Below are positions 47,370 to 55,063 of a stretch of DNA of 64,000 nucleotides, one piece after another. Source of the DNA: Williamsia maris (GTDB taxonomy: Bacteria; Actinomycetota; Actinomycetes; Mycobacteriales; Mycobacteriaceae); NCBI RefSeq assembly GCF_024171815.1, contig NZ_JAMTCJ010000002.1, positions 124,001 through 188,000 on the forward strand, in the 5' to 3' direction. The notes under the pieces are model-generated. The model worked only from the letters and a program-made list of their open reading frames with translations, was not told the DNA's origin and did not search any database. The position numbers were made by a program, and so were the translations under genes. Every line of letters begins with the position of its first letter. Positions within the stretch are counted from its first letter, which is position 1.

Positions 47370-48386
47370 TCAGGAACTCAGCAGCACCTTCCCGATCCGT
47401 CCGGGCTCGAGGCTGGCAGCGACAGCGGCGTCGAAGTCGTCCAGGCCATGGACACCGGCGACAGGAAGGGTCAGCGTGCCGTCGATCGCGCGTCCGATGA
47501 GCTCACCGAACAGAGTCCTCTTGATCTCGCGCGGCATCTCGCGGCTGACGACATTTCCCCAGAAGCCCTTGACCACAGCCTGTTTGAAGATCACGTCACC
47601 GGAGGAGATCTCGAGTGTCGGCGAGGCCATCGCCCCGAACACGACGAGCGTGCCGTTGACCGCGAGTTGAGACAGCAGATCCCCGGCCGCTCGACCCCCC
47701 ACCGATTCGATTCCCACGCGAATCGGGTTGTCACCGGCGATGTCGGCAACTTGCTGACGCCAGTCACTCGCGTCGGTCGTGACGATGTTGTCGATGCCCT
47801 GCTGCCGAAGCTCGTCGACGCCGGCGGCGCGGCGGACCAGACCGATGACGTTCAGGCCGCGCGCTGCACCGAGCTGGGCGATCATCCTTCCGACAGCGCC
47901 GTTCGCGGCGTTCTGGATGATCCAGTCCCCCTCGGCCAGGTCGAGTGAATGCAGGAGGCCGATCGCGGAGAACGGCATCGACACGAGTTGGGCCGCGACC
48001 TCGTCCGGCAGTTCATCCGGCACCGCGATGACATCCGATGCGCGCGCCACGAAGTACTCTGCCCACACCCCGAAGGCACTGCCGCTCACCACCCGCTGGC
48101 CGATCGCGAGGCGGTCGACGCCGTCACCGAGCGCGTCGATGAGGCCGACCGCCTCGGTTCCAGCTTGTGCTGGGAGGTCAGGGGTCACCCCGTAGTCTCC
48201 TCGCGCGGTCCACAGATCGTGATTGTGGATGGGCGACAGAAGCATTCGAACGCGTACCTGTCCAGGACCGGGCTCTGGTAGGGGGCGCTCCTCCGTCGTG
48301 AGGACAACAGCGGGATCGCCGAACTCGTGCTGGACGAGCGCACGCATGGACGCGTCGCCGTGGTCAACGTCCTGGGCAACGCTCAT
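47370..48386 (-). CDS. MDR-family zinc-independent alcohol dehydrogenase/quinone oxidoreductase
   Basis: 338 aa from ATG 48386 (AAGGAT seven bases ahead). Medium-chain dehydrogenase with N-terminal GroES-like domain (LLSPIHNHDLWTARGDYG), AGTEAVGLIDALGDGVDRL near residue 80 and a Rossmann core around NAANGAVGRMIAQLGAARGL near 155. The zinc-ligand set of true alcohol dehydrogenases is incomplete, so an enoyl/quinone-reductase-like NADPH activity is more likely. Confidence 0.85.
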   Translation of the reverse strand: MSVAQDVDHGDASMRALVQHEFGDPAVVLTTEERPLPEPGPGQVRVRMLLSPIHNHDLWTARGDYGVTPDLPAQAGTEAVGLIDALGDGVDRLAIGQRVVSGSAFGVWAEYFVARASDVIAVPDELPDEVAAQLVSMPFSAIGLLHSLDLAEGDWIIQNAANGAVGRMIAQLGAARGLNVIGLVRRAAGVDELRQQGIDNIVTTDASDWRQQVADIAGDNPIRVGIESVGGRAAGDLLSQLAVNGTLVVFGAMASPTLEISSGDVIFKQAVVKGFWGNVVSREMPREIKRTLFGELIGRAIDGTLTLPVAGVHGLDDFDAAVAASLEPGRIGKVLLSS

Positions 48387-48456
48387 CGTCGTATCCTTCG
48401 ATGTGGTGCTGTGGTGACAGCCGGGATCTGTGCACGCGCAGACGTCGTCACGGGTG

Positions 48457-49101
48457 CTATCGCAGACGGGGCGGCAGCAGGGACAGCGGTGCGAATGCGG
48501 TGTCATCCCGATCGGTGCCGGACGACAAGATGCCAACGATTCGTCCTCCCGAGCGGATTCCGGCACCGCTGTCACCGGAGACCGACCGCAAACGGCTGTC
48601 CACTGTCACCGTCGTGTGGGCCTCGAGAAACGGCGGCCGCAGGACGAACCCGCGAGCGACGCGCTTGCGGAAGGCCGGATCGGTGACGTAGCCGGTCGTG
48701 AATCCGCTTGTGGCACCGTTTTTCGACACCGGTTGGCCACGGTCGAACCGGGATGCGTAGTCAACTGCATCGACCCGGCCGTGGACTCCCCGGGCCAGAC
48801 TGATCACCGCGAGGTCGGCCTGCCGCGACAGCAGGTTCGCCGTGATACTGCCGATGCGTACGCCGTTACGGTCGTACACCGACTTGCCGACCTCACCACA
48901 ATGACCCGCGGTCACCGCCTTGCTCGGCGTGATCACCGCACCCAGAGTGCATACCGCGGTGGTGAACACGGTGTCGTCGATGTCGATCTCGATACCTGAC
49001 CGCACCTGTGGGGTCGCGGCCGCGGCGTTCCCCGATCCCGTCACCACGACGACCACGGCCGCCGCCACCGTTGTCATCACGTATACGCATCGACGCAGCA
49101 C
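48457..49101 (-). CDS. Exported trypsin-like serine protease (S1 family)
   Basis: 214 aa. Signal peptide about 1-30 ending AAAA. Catalytic His in VTAGHCGE near residue 67, Asp in QADLAVISL near 97, Ser in VSGDSGAGI near 177; the two Cys (AVCTLG and GHCG) bracket the first active-site strand as in chymotrypsin-like enzymes. Short chain, so a compact secreted protease without accessory domains. Confidence 0.85.
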   Translation of the reverse strand: MLRRCVYVMTTVAAAVVVVVTGSGNAAAATPQVRSGIEIDIDDTVFTTAVCTLGAVITPSKAVTAGHCGEVGKSVYDRNGVRIGSITANLLSRQADLAVISLARGVHGRVDAVDYASRFDRGQPVSKNGATSGFTTGYVTDPAFRKRVARGFVLRPPFLEAHTTVTVDSRLRSVSGDSGAGIRSGGRIVGILSSGTDRDDTAFAPLSLLPPRLR

Positions 49102-49561
49102 AGCAACCTCATTCCGTTCACGGGACGCAGCATCTCGAGCGATGACTGCTCAGCTGAACGGTGACTGTACCCGGACCCGGTCCTCGGCCGCCACTCAGAG
49201 TGAAACGTTGTCATTTATGATGTTCAGGATCGGGACGGCCGACCGCGAGGCGATGGGCTCGGCTCGGACGGCGTCGTCGATCCTCGAGGGGTGGCGCGGT
49301 GCAGGCCAAAGACTTACGGCGCTGCACCGCGTCGCTTTCATCACGGTCGCACAGAGGGGTTGTCGTCACGACACCTGGACGGCGAACCCGCCTCCCGCAA
49401 TCTGAAACACATGCGTTTACACCACTCGTGATCTTTGCTAAGGTTCAGAGGTCGATCGCCCTGACCGACGATCGCCGGCCCCGGGGTGGGGCAGACCCCC
49501 TCTCACGGACACCCACCCCGGGACCGGGATGACACTGCCCGGCAGAGGTTTTGAGGGCTCG
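49102..49561. other. 460-bp intergenic region
   Basis: Upstream side of the protease gene and downstream side of the TetR gene. Apart from the hairpin at 49480-49522, nothing coding is convincing; the part near 49410-49445 is AT-richer. Confidence 0.5.
49480..49522 (-). terminator. GC-rich hairpin downstream of the TetR gene
   Basis: CCCGGGGTGGG (49480-49490) and CCCACCCCGGG (49512-49522) are perfect 11-bp arms around a 21-base loop, 40 bases after the TetR stop in the direction of transcription. No T-run follows, so Rho-independent action is uncertain. Confidence 0.5.
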
Positions 49562-50188
49562 TTATCCGAGCAGTCCATCCCACAGCAGCGCGTCGACTTG
49601 ATCCAGCAGCTTGTCAAGCGCCGCCGAAGAAGGTTGCGCCTTGATGAAAGCTGATGCCAGGGCGTTGATTGCACCGACCAACGCGATCCATGCGAGCGTG
49701 TAGTCACGTCGGGGCAGGTCACCGTTTGCCATCGCCGCCTCGGCGAAGCCGTTCAGCCCGTCGAGCCACTGCTGACGCTGGCGGTCTCGCTTCTCCTCGA
49801 ACTCGTCACTGACCCCGACCACAGAGGTGACCACGAGGTGTGTGACGCGCGGATCGGCGGTAAGGGCATCGACGTATGCACGCACCGCGGTGCGGAGACT
49901 GCCGGCAAAGCCTTCCGAGCCCGCCGCAAAGCTCGACAGGACCGCCTTCTGAACCCGCGCGTTTGCCTCGTCGTACAGCGTGGACAGGACGGCTTCTTTG
50001 TCGACGAAGCACTGGTAGAACTGGCGGGTCGAGAGTCCCGCCTCCCGACAGATGTCGACGACCGTGCTCGAGCTGTACCCGCGTCGGCTGAAAACGTCCA
50101 GAGCCGAATCGAGGAATCGCCGACGGCGCTCGTCACCCCTCTCGGCTACAGGTCGCCCCGCATACTGGCGCGATTTGTCGGGGGACAC
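49562..50188 (-). CDS. TetR-family transcriptional regulator
   Basis: 208 aa. N-terminal HTH: RRRRFLDSALDVFSRRGYSS and STVVDICREAGLSTRQFYQC, with recognition helix about residues 46-57, then FVDKEAVLSTLYDEA. The ligand domain (about 70-208) is of unknown specificity. Neighbours do not suggest a clear target. Confidence 0.88.
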   Translation of the reverse strand: MSPDKSRQYAGRPVAERGDERRRRFLDSALDVFSRRGYSSSTVVDICREAGLSTRQFYQCFVDKEAVLSTLYDEANARVQKAVLSSFAAGSEGFAGSLRTAVRAYVDALTADPRVTHLVVTSVVGVSDEFEEKRDRQRQQWLDGLNGFAEAAMANGDLPRRDYTLAWIALVGAINALASAFIKAQPSSAALDKLLDQVDALLWDGLLG

Positions 50189-50385
50189 CGCCCGATTCTA
50201 GCCGTCAGGAGGCGTGCGACGATCTCACACGCACTCGACCCGATGTTGTGACTCGGACCAGCATGATCGCGCAGTTACAGTATGGGCGTCCAGTTTCGGC
50301 GCCATCGACGGACTCGCGTCATGTCCCCGACGATCCCGGCCCTCGCTTCGCGTCACGGGCGATCTGGTTCGGCCGGGTGCGACCA

Positions 50386-50655
50386 TCACTCTCGACGCGA
50401 CCACCGATGCGCGTACCGCCGGAGGCCTTGTTCGGTCTCCGCCGAAATCTCCGAATCACGTGCCCCGTCGGAGTCGAGTGCGTCGAGGAGTCTGTCGGCG
50501 AACGCCTCAGGCGGCAGGCCGAAAGACACGAGCGTCTCGAAGCTGTCCGGTCCGCCGTAGGGTAACCACCGCTCGGCCAAACCGATGATCGCCACATTGT
50601 CGGGCGCTCGGCGACGCTCCTCGGAACCGATCCCCCGTGAGTCCCTGTCAGGCAT
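50386..50655 (-). CDS. Small hypothetical protein, DUF3263-like
   Basis: 89 aa. NVAIIGLAERWLPYGGPDSF and ETLVSFGLPPEAFADRLLDAL (about residues 21-62) resemble short DUF3263-type helix proteins of mycobacteria and rhodococci, whose members are found on plasmids and in accessory regions. Basic C-terminus. A palindrome AAACG-TAAT-CGTTT lies 65 bases before the start. Similarity is from memory of the pattern, so confidence is moderate. Confidence 0.5.
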   Translation of the reverse strand: MPDRDSRGIGSEERRRAPDNVAIIGLAERWLPYGGPDSFETLVSFGLPPEAFADRLLDALDSDGARDSEISAETEQGLRRYAHRWSRRE

Positions 50656-50719
50656 ATGGTTTCCTTCTCACCCCGCCACGCTCCCCGAGCACGATCCGCG
50701 AAGTCGATGCGATTTTGGT

Positions 50720-50733
50720 AAACGTAATCGTTT
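50720..50733. promoter_or_regulatory. Palindrome upstream of the DUF3263-like gene
   Basis: AAACG-TAAT-CGTTT, perfect 5-bp arms, in an AT-rich patch between divergent genes. Could bind a TetR- or LacI-type regulator. Confidence 0.35.
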
Positions 50734-50897
50734 CACTATAGAGCGGACCGAGTTGCCCCGCCCACCGAAGTCGAAGCCCACAGTTCTCTGCAGGTTGTCG
50801 TCCACGTCACAGGTGAAGTCGGTGCTCGAGCCATGGGAGAACGGGACTCCCGCCGGCACACTGCCGCCGGCCGGGGCTCATTGTGGAACGCGGACAA

Positions 50898-50924
50898 GTC
50901 ACAATCTGATTACCAATCGTGCTC
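50898..50924. promoter_or_regulatory. Shared upstream element, copy B
   Basis: 27-bp counterpart of 40493-40519 (22/27 identical), 160 bases before the porin gene of module B. Same orientation relative to the module as in copy A. Confidence 0.5.
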
Positions 50925-51084
50925 ACACGCCGCACCTGACGGACGTCACGGCGCCGCTAGCTGCAACGATCCCCGACGGCCGCCGGTTCTTGGATCACTG
51001 ATCGCACTTTTGCGATTGTCGCCGCCGGATGTCCATGACACTGTTAGCGACCATTAGGGTCGGTAAAAGAGGCAGGAAGTACAC

Positions 51085-51732
51085 GTGGTCACGGTGAGAT
51101 GCATTGCAGGGCTTACGGGAGTGGTCGTCGCGTGCGGCCTTCTTCCCGTCTCGTCGATGGGCATCGCAGGCGCCTCGCCGGCGAAGTCGACGTTCAGCGA
51201 CCGCTCCGTGTCACGGACAACCGATGACGGGTGGACCGTCACCGCGTCAAAGGCGCGCGAACGAGTGCGATCGGTTCCGCCGCTCAACCAATCCCCCTGG
51301 AGTCGTGAGGGTTTTCTCTCACTCAAGGCGTCCGGCCGGATCAGTGGAACCGGTTCGTCACCGGTATCGGCGGGTACGGTCACCGGTGGATTCCAGGTGG
51401 GATGCAACACCGATGTCACCTCGGGCGCCACGGTCGGTATCGCGGGTGGGCCCAACGCCACGCTGAACATCTCATACCCACCGGCGCTCGGGGTCGGAGC
51501 GAACCTGCAACCGAGCATCTCCTCGACGCTCAAGCCAGGGACCATCACCGATGTCGCGCTCGGCACCAAACGTCTCACCGCCGCATCCGGTTCGATCACT
51601 GTGGACGACGTTCACATCCGCGTCGACGGTTGCCTCGGGCCGGTGACCCTGCGGGCGTACGTCACCGTGGCCGTCTCCACCCCCCTCAATGACGACACCG
51701 TCAATGTCTACGGCCTACCGCATCGCCTCTGA
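51085..51732 (+). CDS. MspA-family porin-like exported protein (module B)
   Basis: 215 aa. Signal peptide about 1-31. The mature part follows the MspA pattern: WTVTASKARERVRSVPPLNQ, SREGFLSLKASGRISG, a TVTGGFQVGCNTDV strand, SISSTLKPGTITDVALG and a final VTLRAYVTVAVSTP strand ending TVNVYG. MspA proteins form octameric water-filled channels in the mycolate outer membrane. Two Cys (GCNTD, GCLGP) are unusual for MspA itself. GTG 51085 follows GGCAGGAAG. First gene of module B. Confidence 0.82.
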   Translation: MVTVRCIAGLTGVVVACGLLPVSSMGIAGASPAKSTFSDRSVSRTTDDGWTVTASKARERVRSVPPLNQSPWSREGFLSLKASGRISGTGSSPVSAGTVTGGFQVGCNTDVTSGATVGIAGGPNATLNISYPPALGVGANLQPSISSTLKPGTITDVALGTKRLTAASGSITVDDVHIRVDGCLGPVTLRAYVTVAVSTPLNDDTVNVYGLPHRL

Positions 51733-51748
51733 ACAGGGAGACATTGCC

Positions 51749-52063
51749 ATGACCGCGAGCGACAAGCCGACGTCACGCGTTGTCCCACCTGGTGTGCACG
51801 CCGTCGACGAGCCGGTCACAGGCGACGACCGAGACGGTTCGACGTGGACACTCATCGGACGCGCGGCATTGTTCGTGGTCGGTTGCGCCTTGTTGGTGGG
51901 CTGCGCGTTCTCCGTCAACCACCTCAGCCAGTGGATGCAGGACTACGGAACCGTTCTGGTCTTTCTCGCATTCTTCCTGGTGATGTCGCTTGCGGGTCGT
52001 TGGTTCTGGGTGGGGGCCGACGCCGCCATCGGCTTCGTGCTCCACGGCACCAGCAGAAAATAA
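51749..52063 (+). CDS. Two-TM membrane protein (module B)
   Basis: 104 aa. TM1 ALFVVGCALLVGCAFSV (about 38-55), loop LSQWMQDYGT, TM2 VLVFLAFFLVMSLAGRWFWVG (about 68-92). Clearly paralogous to the module A protein at 41562 (shared HGT/DYGT-LVFL-FFLVMS-AGRWFW-G-DAA core). Stop overlaps the next ATG by one base, so the pair is coupled as in module A. Confidence 0.78.
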   Translation: MTASDKPTSRVVPPGVHAVDEPVTGDDRDGSTWTLIGRAALFVVGCALLVGCAFSVNHLSQWMQDYGTVLVFLAFFLVMSLAGRWFWVGADAAIGFVLHGTSRK

Positions 52064-53259
52064 TGCACGATTGCGGTCCCACCTCTCGACGCTCTCGCGC
52101 GGCACTCGCGCACAGGGCGCTTGCCGGCGTGCTCGCATCGATGTTCCTGCTGTGGTTGACGATCGTCGGTTCACCGGCGGCGAATGCCGATGCCCTGTGT
52201 GATGCGCTGCGCGCGCAGTACGGTCCCGGATATCCGTGCGTCGGCGTTCCCACGAACACTTTCACCCCACCGTCCGTTCCGACCGCCACCCTGCCCACTC
52301 CCGGCAACGACGACACCACCCGACCGACGAGCGGACCTGGCGTCGGTATCGATGTCGGCCCGGGACCGGGTGTCGGGAACGGCACGCCGATCGTGCCGGT
52401 CCCTACCGCTCCCGGTCCCGCTCCTGCCCCTGGAGCCGTTCCACAGACCGGCGGCGGAACACCGCCGACCGCCGAGGAGGGACCGACCGGCGTGACACCC
52501 GGAGGCTCCAGCCCGTCGGCGCCCGTACGGCCTTCATCGCCGGTGCCGTCGCCGACGCGGGCACCGAACGCGCCACCGGTTCCGCGACAGATCGATTCGG
52601 ATGTGCCTTCCGGCACCCCGCCGCGACGGGCCCCGGACGGTGATCGCGATCCCGACACGGTCGCATGGTTGATCGTCGCGGTCGCCGCATTCACCGCGGC
52701 ACATCCTCGCGCCGGCCGGACGATGCGACTGGCCGTCGCGAGCACCGGCGGCCTCGTCGGCCGGTGGAATGCCGGCCGACACCAGCGAACGAATCCGCCC
52801 GCGCCTCCAACCCACCCCGACGGTGACCGGGACATCCTCGTCTCCGATCGCAACGACTCGCCCTATCAGCCGATCGCCGACGCGGTCCCGGACGGAGGTC
52901 GAGCACTTCAGGGTCCGGATGGGTCGGTGGTGGTCATCGATGCATCAGGCGCGGTTGCGCAAACTTACGGTGCAGTAACGGCATTCGATGCCGCTGGCCG
53001 TCCTGTGCCTGTCTACTTCGTCACGGAGGGCGGCGGCGGCGTCGTCCAGGTCGTCGACGTCGACGAGTCGACCGCCTATCCCGTGGTGCTCACACCGTCA
53101 CCTGCCGGGCCCGGCGATCCGACGGCCCACGTGGCGGGGGCCGTCGCCGAGTTCGCGGCACGCAACCCGTCTGCGCCCGAGAGCAGTGTGCCGACCGGTG
53201 GCTCCGCAGACGCCGGTGGCGCCGGCGAAACCTTCGCCTCGAGACTGGCGGTCTTCTGA
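52063..53259 (+). CDS. Exported protein with DALC/GPGYPC motif (module B)
   Basis: 398 aa. Signal/anchor helix about 19-42, then DALCDALRAQYGPGYPC (43-59, Cys 13 apart as in module A), Pro/Thr-rich stalk with GPGPGVGNGTPIVPVP, a second hydrophobic segment near 205 (VAWLIVAVAAFTAA), and a final domain with GPDGSVVVIDASGAVAQTY, FDAAGRPVPVYF and YPVVLTP that lines up with the NGQPVG/YDSLGRP domain of the module A protein. It lacks the repeats and the AT-rich tail of module A. Unrecognised family. Confidence 0.75.
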   Translation: MHDCGPTSRRSRAALAHRALAGVLASMFLLWLTIVGSPAANADALCDALRAQYGPGYPCVGVPTNTFTPPSVPTATLPTPGNDDTTRPTSGPGVGIDVGPGPGVGNGTPIVPVPTAPGPAPAPGAVPQTGGGTPPTAEEGPTGVTPGGSSPSAPVRPSSPVPSPTRAPNAPPVPRQIDSDVPSGTPPRRAPDGDRDPDTVAWLIVAVAAFTAAHPRAGRTMRLAVASTGGLVGRWNAGRHQRTNPPAPPTHPDGDRDILVSDRNDSPYQPIADAVPDGGRALQGPDGSVVVIDASGAVAQTYGAVTAFDAAGRPVPVYFVTEGGGGVVQVVDVDESTAYPVVLTPSPAGPGDPTAHVAGAVAEFAARNPSAPESSVPTGGSADAGGAGETFASRLAVF

Positions 53260-53867
53260 TGACGCATCGTCAGACATTCGACCGTCACGCCCTGCTGGTG
53301 ACAACCGCTGAGGCAGTGGCATCCAGCGCCGGCGCGGAGCCGCTGGACTTCGGAACCCGCCTCGTCGGGGTCAACTCGCGTGACGAGTTCGCGCTGCCCC
53401 CCGGCTGGCATCCGATCGACGACGACATCGCCGGTGCGGACGGAACCGTTTTCCTCGCCGCCAACGCGAACCCCACTGATCGTGGACGTGCCAGCAGCGA
53501 GGTGATCACGGGGTACTCGTTCGAGGACATGCCGCCGGACCTGGCCCAGCACCGGCACAACGCGCTCGCCAATCTCGACGCGGTCGCGATAACCGACCGC
53601 GTCGTCCCGGCACAGTCGGAGCGCGGAGTCGGCCTGTGGTGGAGCACGCAGGGCTCGTATCAGCGGGACGGATCCTGGTGGAGCGCAATAACATCTGTGG
53701 TCGTACTCACCCCCACCGCGCATCGACCGGGCTACTACCTCGAGCACTCCGTGACCAGCACCGATCAGCTCAGGGGTGTGATGCGTCCCGACATACAGTT
53801 CCTCGCACAACAATTCGCGATCGCCATCGCCCAGCCACAGTTCAGCGACCACCCGGTCGCGGACTGA
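53259..53867 (+). CDS. Hypothetical protein, possibly LpqN/LpqT-like
   Basis: 202 aa; ATG overlaps the stop of the large exported protein by one base. FALPPGWHPIDDDIAGADGT and VVPAQSERGVGLWWSTQGSY with alternating strands recall the LpqN/LpqT fold (weak). There is no clear signal peptide, so it may be cytosolic. Absent from module A, where the AT-rich genes take this position. Confidence 0.55.
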   Translation: MTHRQTFDRHALLVTTAEAVASSAGAEPLDFGTRLVGVNSRDEFALPPGWHPIDDDIAGADGTVFLAANANPTDRGRASSEVITGYSFEDMPPDLAQHRHNALANLDAVAITDRVVPAQSERGVGLWWSTQGSYQRDGSWWSAITSVVVLTPTAHRPGYYLEHSVTSTDQLRGVMRPDIQFLAQQFAIAIAQPQFSDHPVAD

Positions 53868-53898
53868 AACCGCACCACCGTCAGGAGGGAGTCCGCCC

Positions 53899-54951
53899 GT
53901 GGACGAGGCCACACACCGCCCCCGACTCGCCAAGAACGGCGCAGGCCCGACAGACATGACAGCCGCACTGAAAGACGAGCTCTGCGGTGTACGAACAGCG
54001 CACCACAGTGTCCGTGTCGCCGAGGTGTCCACGCTGCTGCGGTTCGCCGGCGAACTGCGCCTCGACGCCGGGACCGTGATCATCGAAGCCGAGGTGGATC
54101 GCGGCACGGTGGCAGACCGCCTGCGGAACGAGATCTCGGAACTGTTCGGGTCGCACGGCCAGGTGCGAGCGATGCGCCACGCAACCGAGACCACACCCGG
54201 CCGATACGTGGTCAGGTTTGCCCACCACGGTGCGCGGCTGGCCCGCCAATGCGGACTCGTCGATCACGGTGGTCGCCCGACACGGGGACTTCCCGCACGG
54301 ATCGTCGGCGGCACGACGACCGATTCCGAAGCCATCGTGCGTGGCGCCTTCCTGGCCGCCGGTGACCTGTTCGCCCCGCGCCGATCCACGGCGGCGATCA
54401 TCTGTCCGAGTTTCGAGTCCTCACTCGCCGTGGCCGGCGCCGCTCGCCGCCTCGACGTCGCCACGAAGACCCCCACACAGGACGCCGACTCGTCGCGCCA
54501 CCAGGTCCTCGTCCGCGATCCCGCGGCCATATCCACGCTGCTGACCCGCATCGGGGCACCCGAAACCGTGGCGGTGTGGAACAGGCGACGGGCCGAGGGG
54601 GAACGCCACCGACTGCTTGCACCACTCACGAACTTCGACAACGCCAATCAACGAAGAGCGCATCAGAGCGCTCTTGTCACCGCAGCCCGCGTCCGGCGGG
54701 CGTTCGAGATCCTCGGCGAGGACATACCCGACCATCTCGCCGCCATCGGGCGCCTGCGCATCGACCGACCCGGTGCGACCATCGACGAGCTCGGTCGCTC
54801 GTCCGACCCGCCGATCAGCAAGGACACCGCGTCCGGCCGCCTTCGGCGTCTACTCGCGACTGCCGATACCCATGCACTCGCCACCGGGGTTGCCGACACC
54901 GCCTCGGCGGTCACCCCAGAAGTCGTGGCTCGGCTCTCTGACACCCCGTGA
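53899..54951 (+). CDS. Divergent WhiA-family DNA-binding protein
   Basis: 350 aa. Matches WhiA through most of its length: TAALKDELCGV near residue 21, RVAEVSTLLRFAGELRLDAG, the LAGLIDADG-derived GLVDHGGRPTRGLPARIVGG with AIVRGAFLAAGDLF (about 120-160), NFDNANQRRA near 250, ILGEDIPDHLAAIGRLRI and the C-terminal HTH TIDELGRSSDPPISKDTASG. The core whiA gene sits with yvcK and gapA elsewhere in actinobacteria, so this is likely a second copy devoted to module B. GTG 53899 follows CAGGAGGGA; ATG 53956 is an alternative. Confidence 0.8.
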   Translation: MDEATHRPRLAKNGAGPTDMTAALKDELCGVRTAHHSVRVAEVSTLLRFAGELRLDAGTVIIEAEVDRGTVADRLRNEISELFGSHGQVRAMRHATETTPGRYVVRFAHHGARLARQCGLVDHGGRPTRGLPARIVGGTTTDSEAIVRGAFLAAGDLFAPRRSTAAIICPSFESSLAVAGAARRLDVATKTPTQDADSSRHQVLVRDPAAISTLLTRIGAPETVAVWNRRRAEGERHRLLAPLTNFDNANQRRAHQSALVTAARVRRAFEILGEDIPDHLAAIGRLRIDRPGATIDELGRSSDPPISKDTASGRLRRLLATADTHALATGVADTASAVTPEVVARLSDTP

Positions 54952-55019
54952 TGGATGTACCGGCGCCCTCGTCCACGGTTCTGGACAGACCGAACCGGAC
55001 CCCCTACTCTGACGACTAA

Positions 55020-55035
55020 GTTATTCGCGATTAAC
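55020..55035. promoter_or_regulatory. Operator-like palindrome before the leucine-degradation operon
   Basis: GTTATTCGCGATTAAC is symmetric at 14 of 16 positions and lies about 10 bases after a TACTCT -10-like box and 28 bases before the ATG. Position fits repression by a TetR- or MerR-type regulator not present in the window. Confidence 0.55.
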
Positions 55036-55063
55036 TAAGAGCGTTCCCAGGGGGTTCTCCCAC

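Larger units (their letters stand above)
50656..51084. other. 429-bp intergenic region ahead of module B
   Basis: Contains the palindrome AAACGTAATCGTTT (50720-50733), the shared 27-bp element (50898-50924), and AT-richer DNA near 50720-50745 and 51000-51080 where the module B promoter should lie. Only short unconvincing ORFs. Confidence 0.5.

Noticed and set aside
39711-55063. Prophage or integrative element
   Set aside because: No integrase, transposase, terminase, att-like direct repeats or tRNA boundary seen; the region is accessory but no mobility genes were found.
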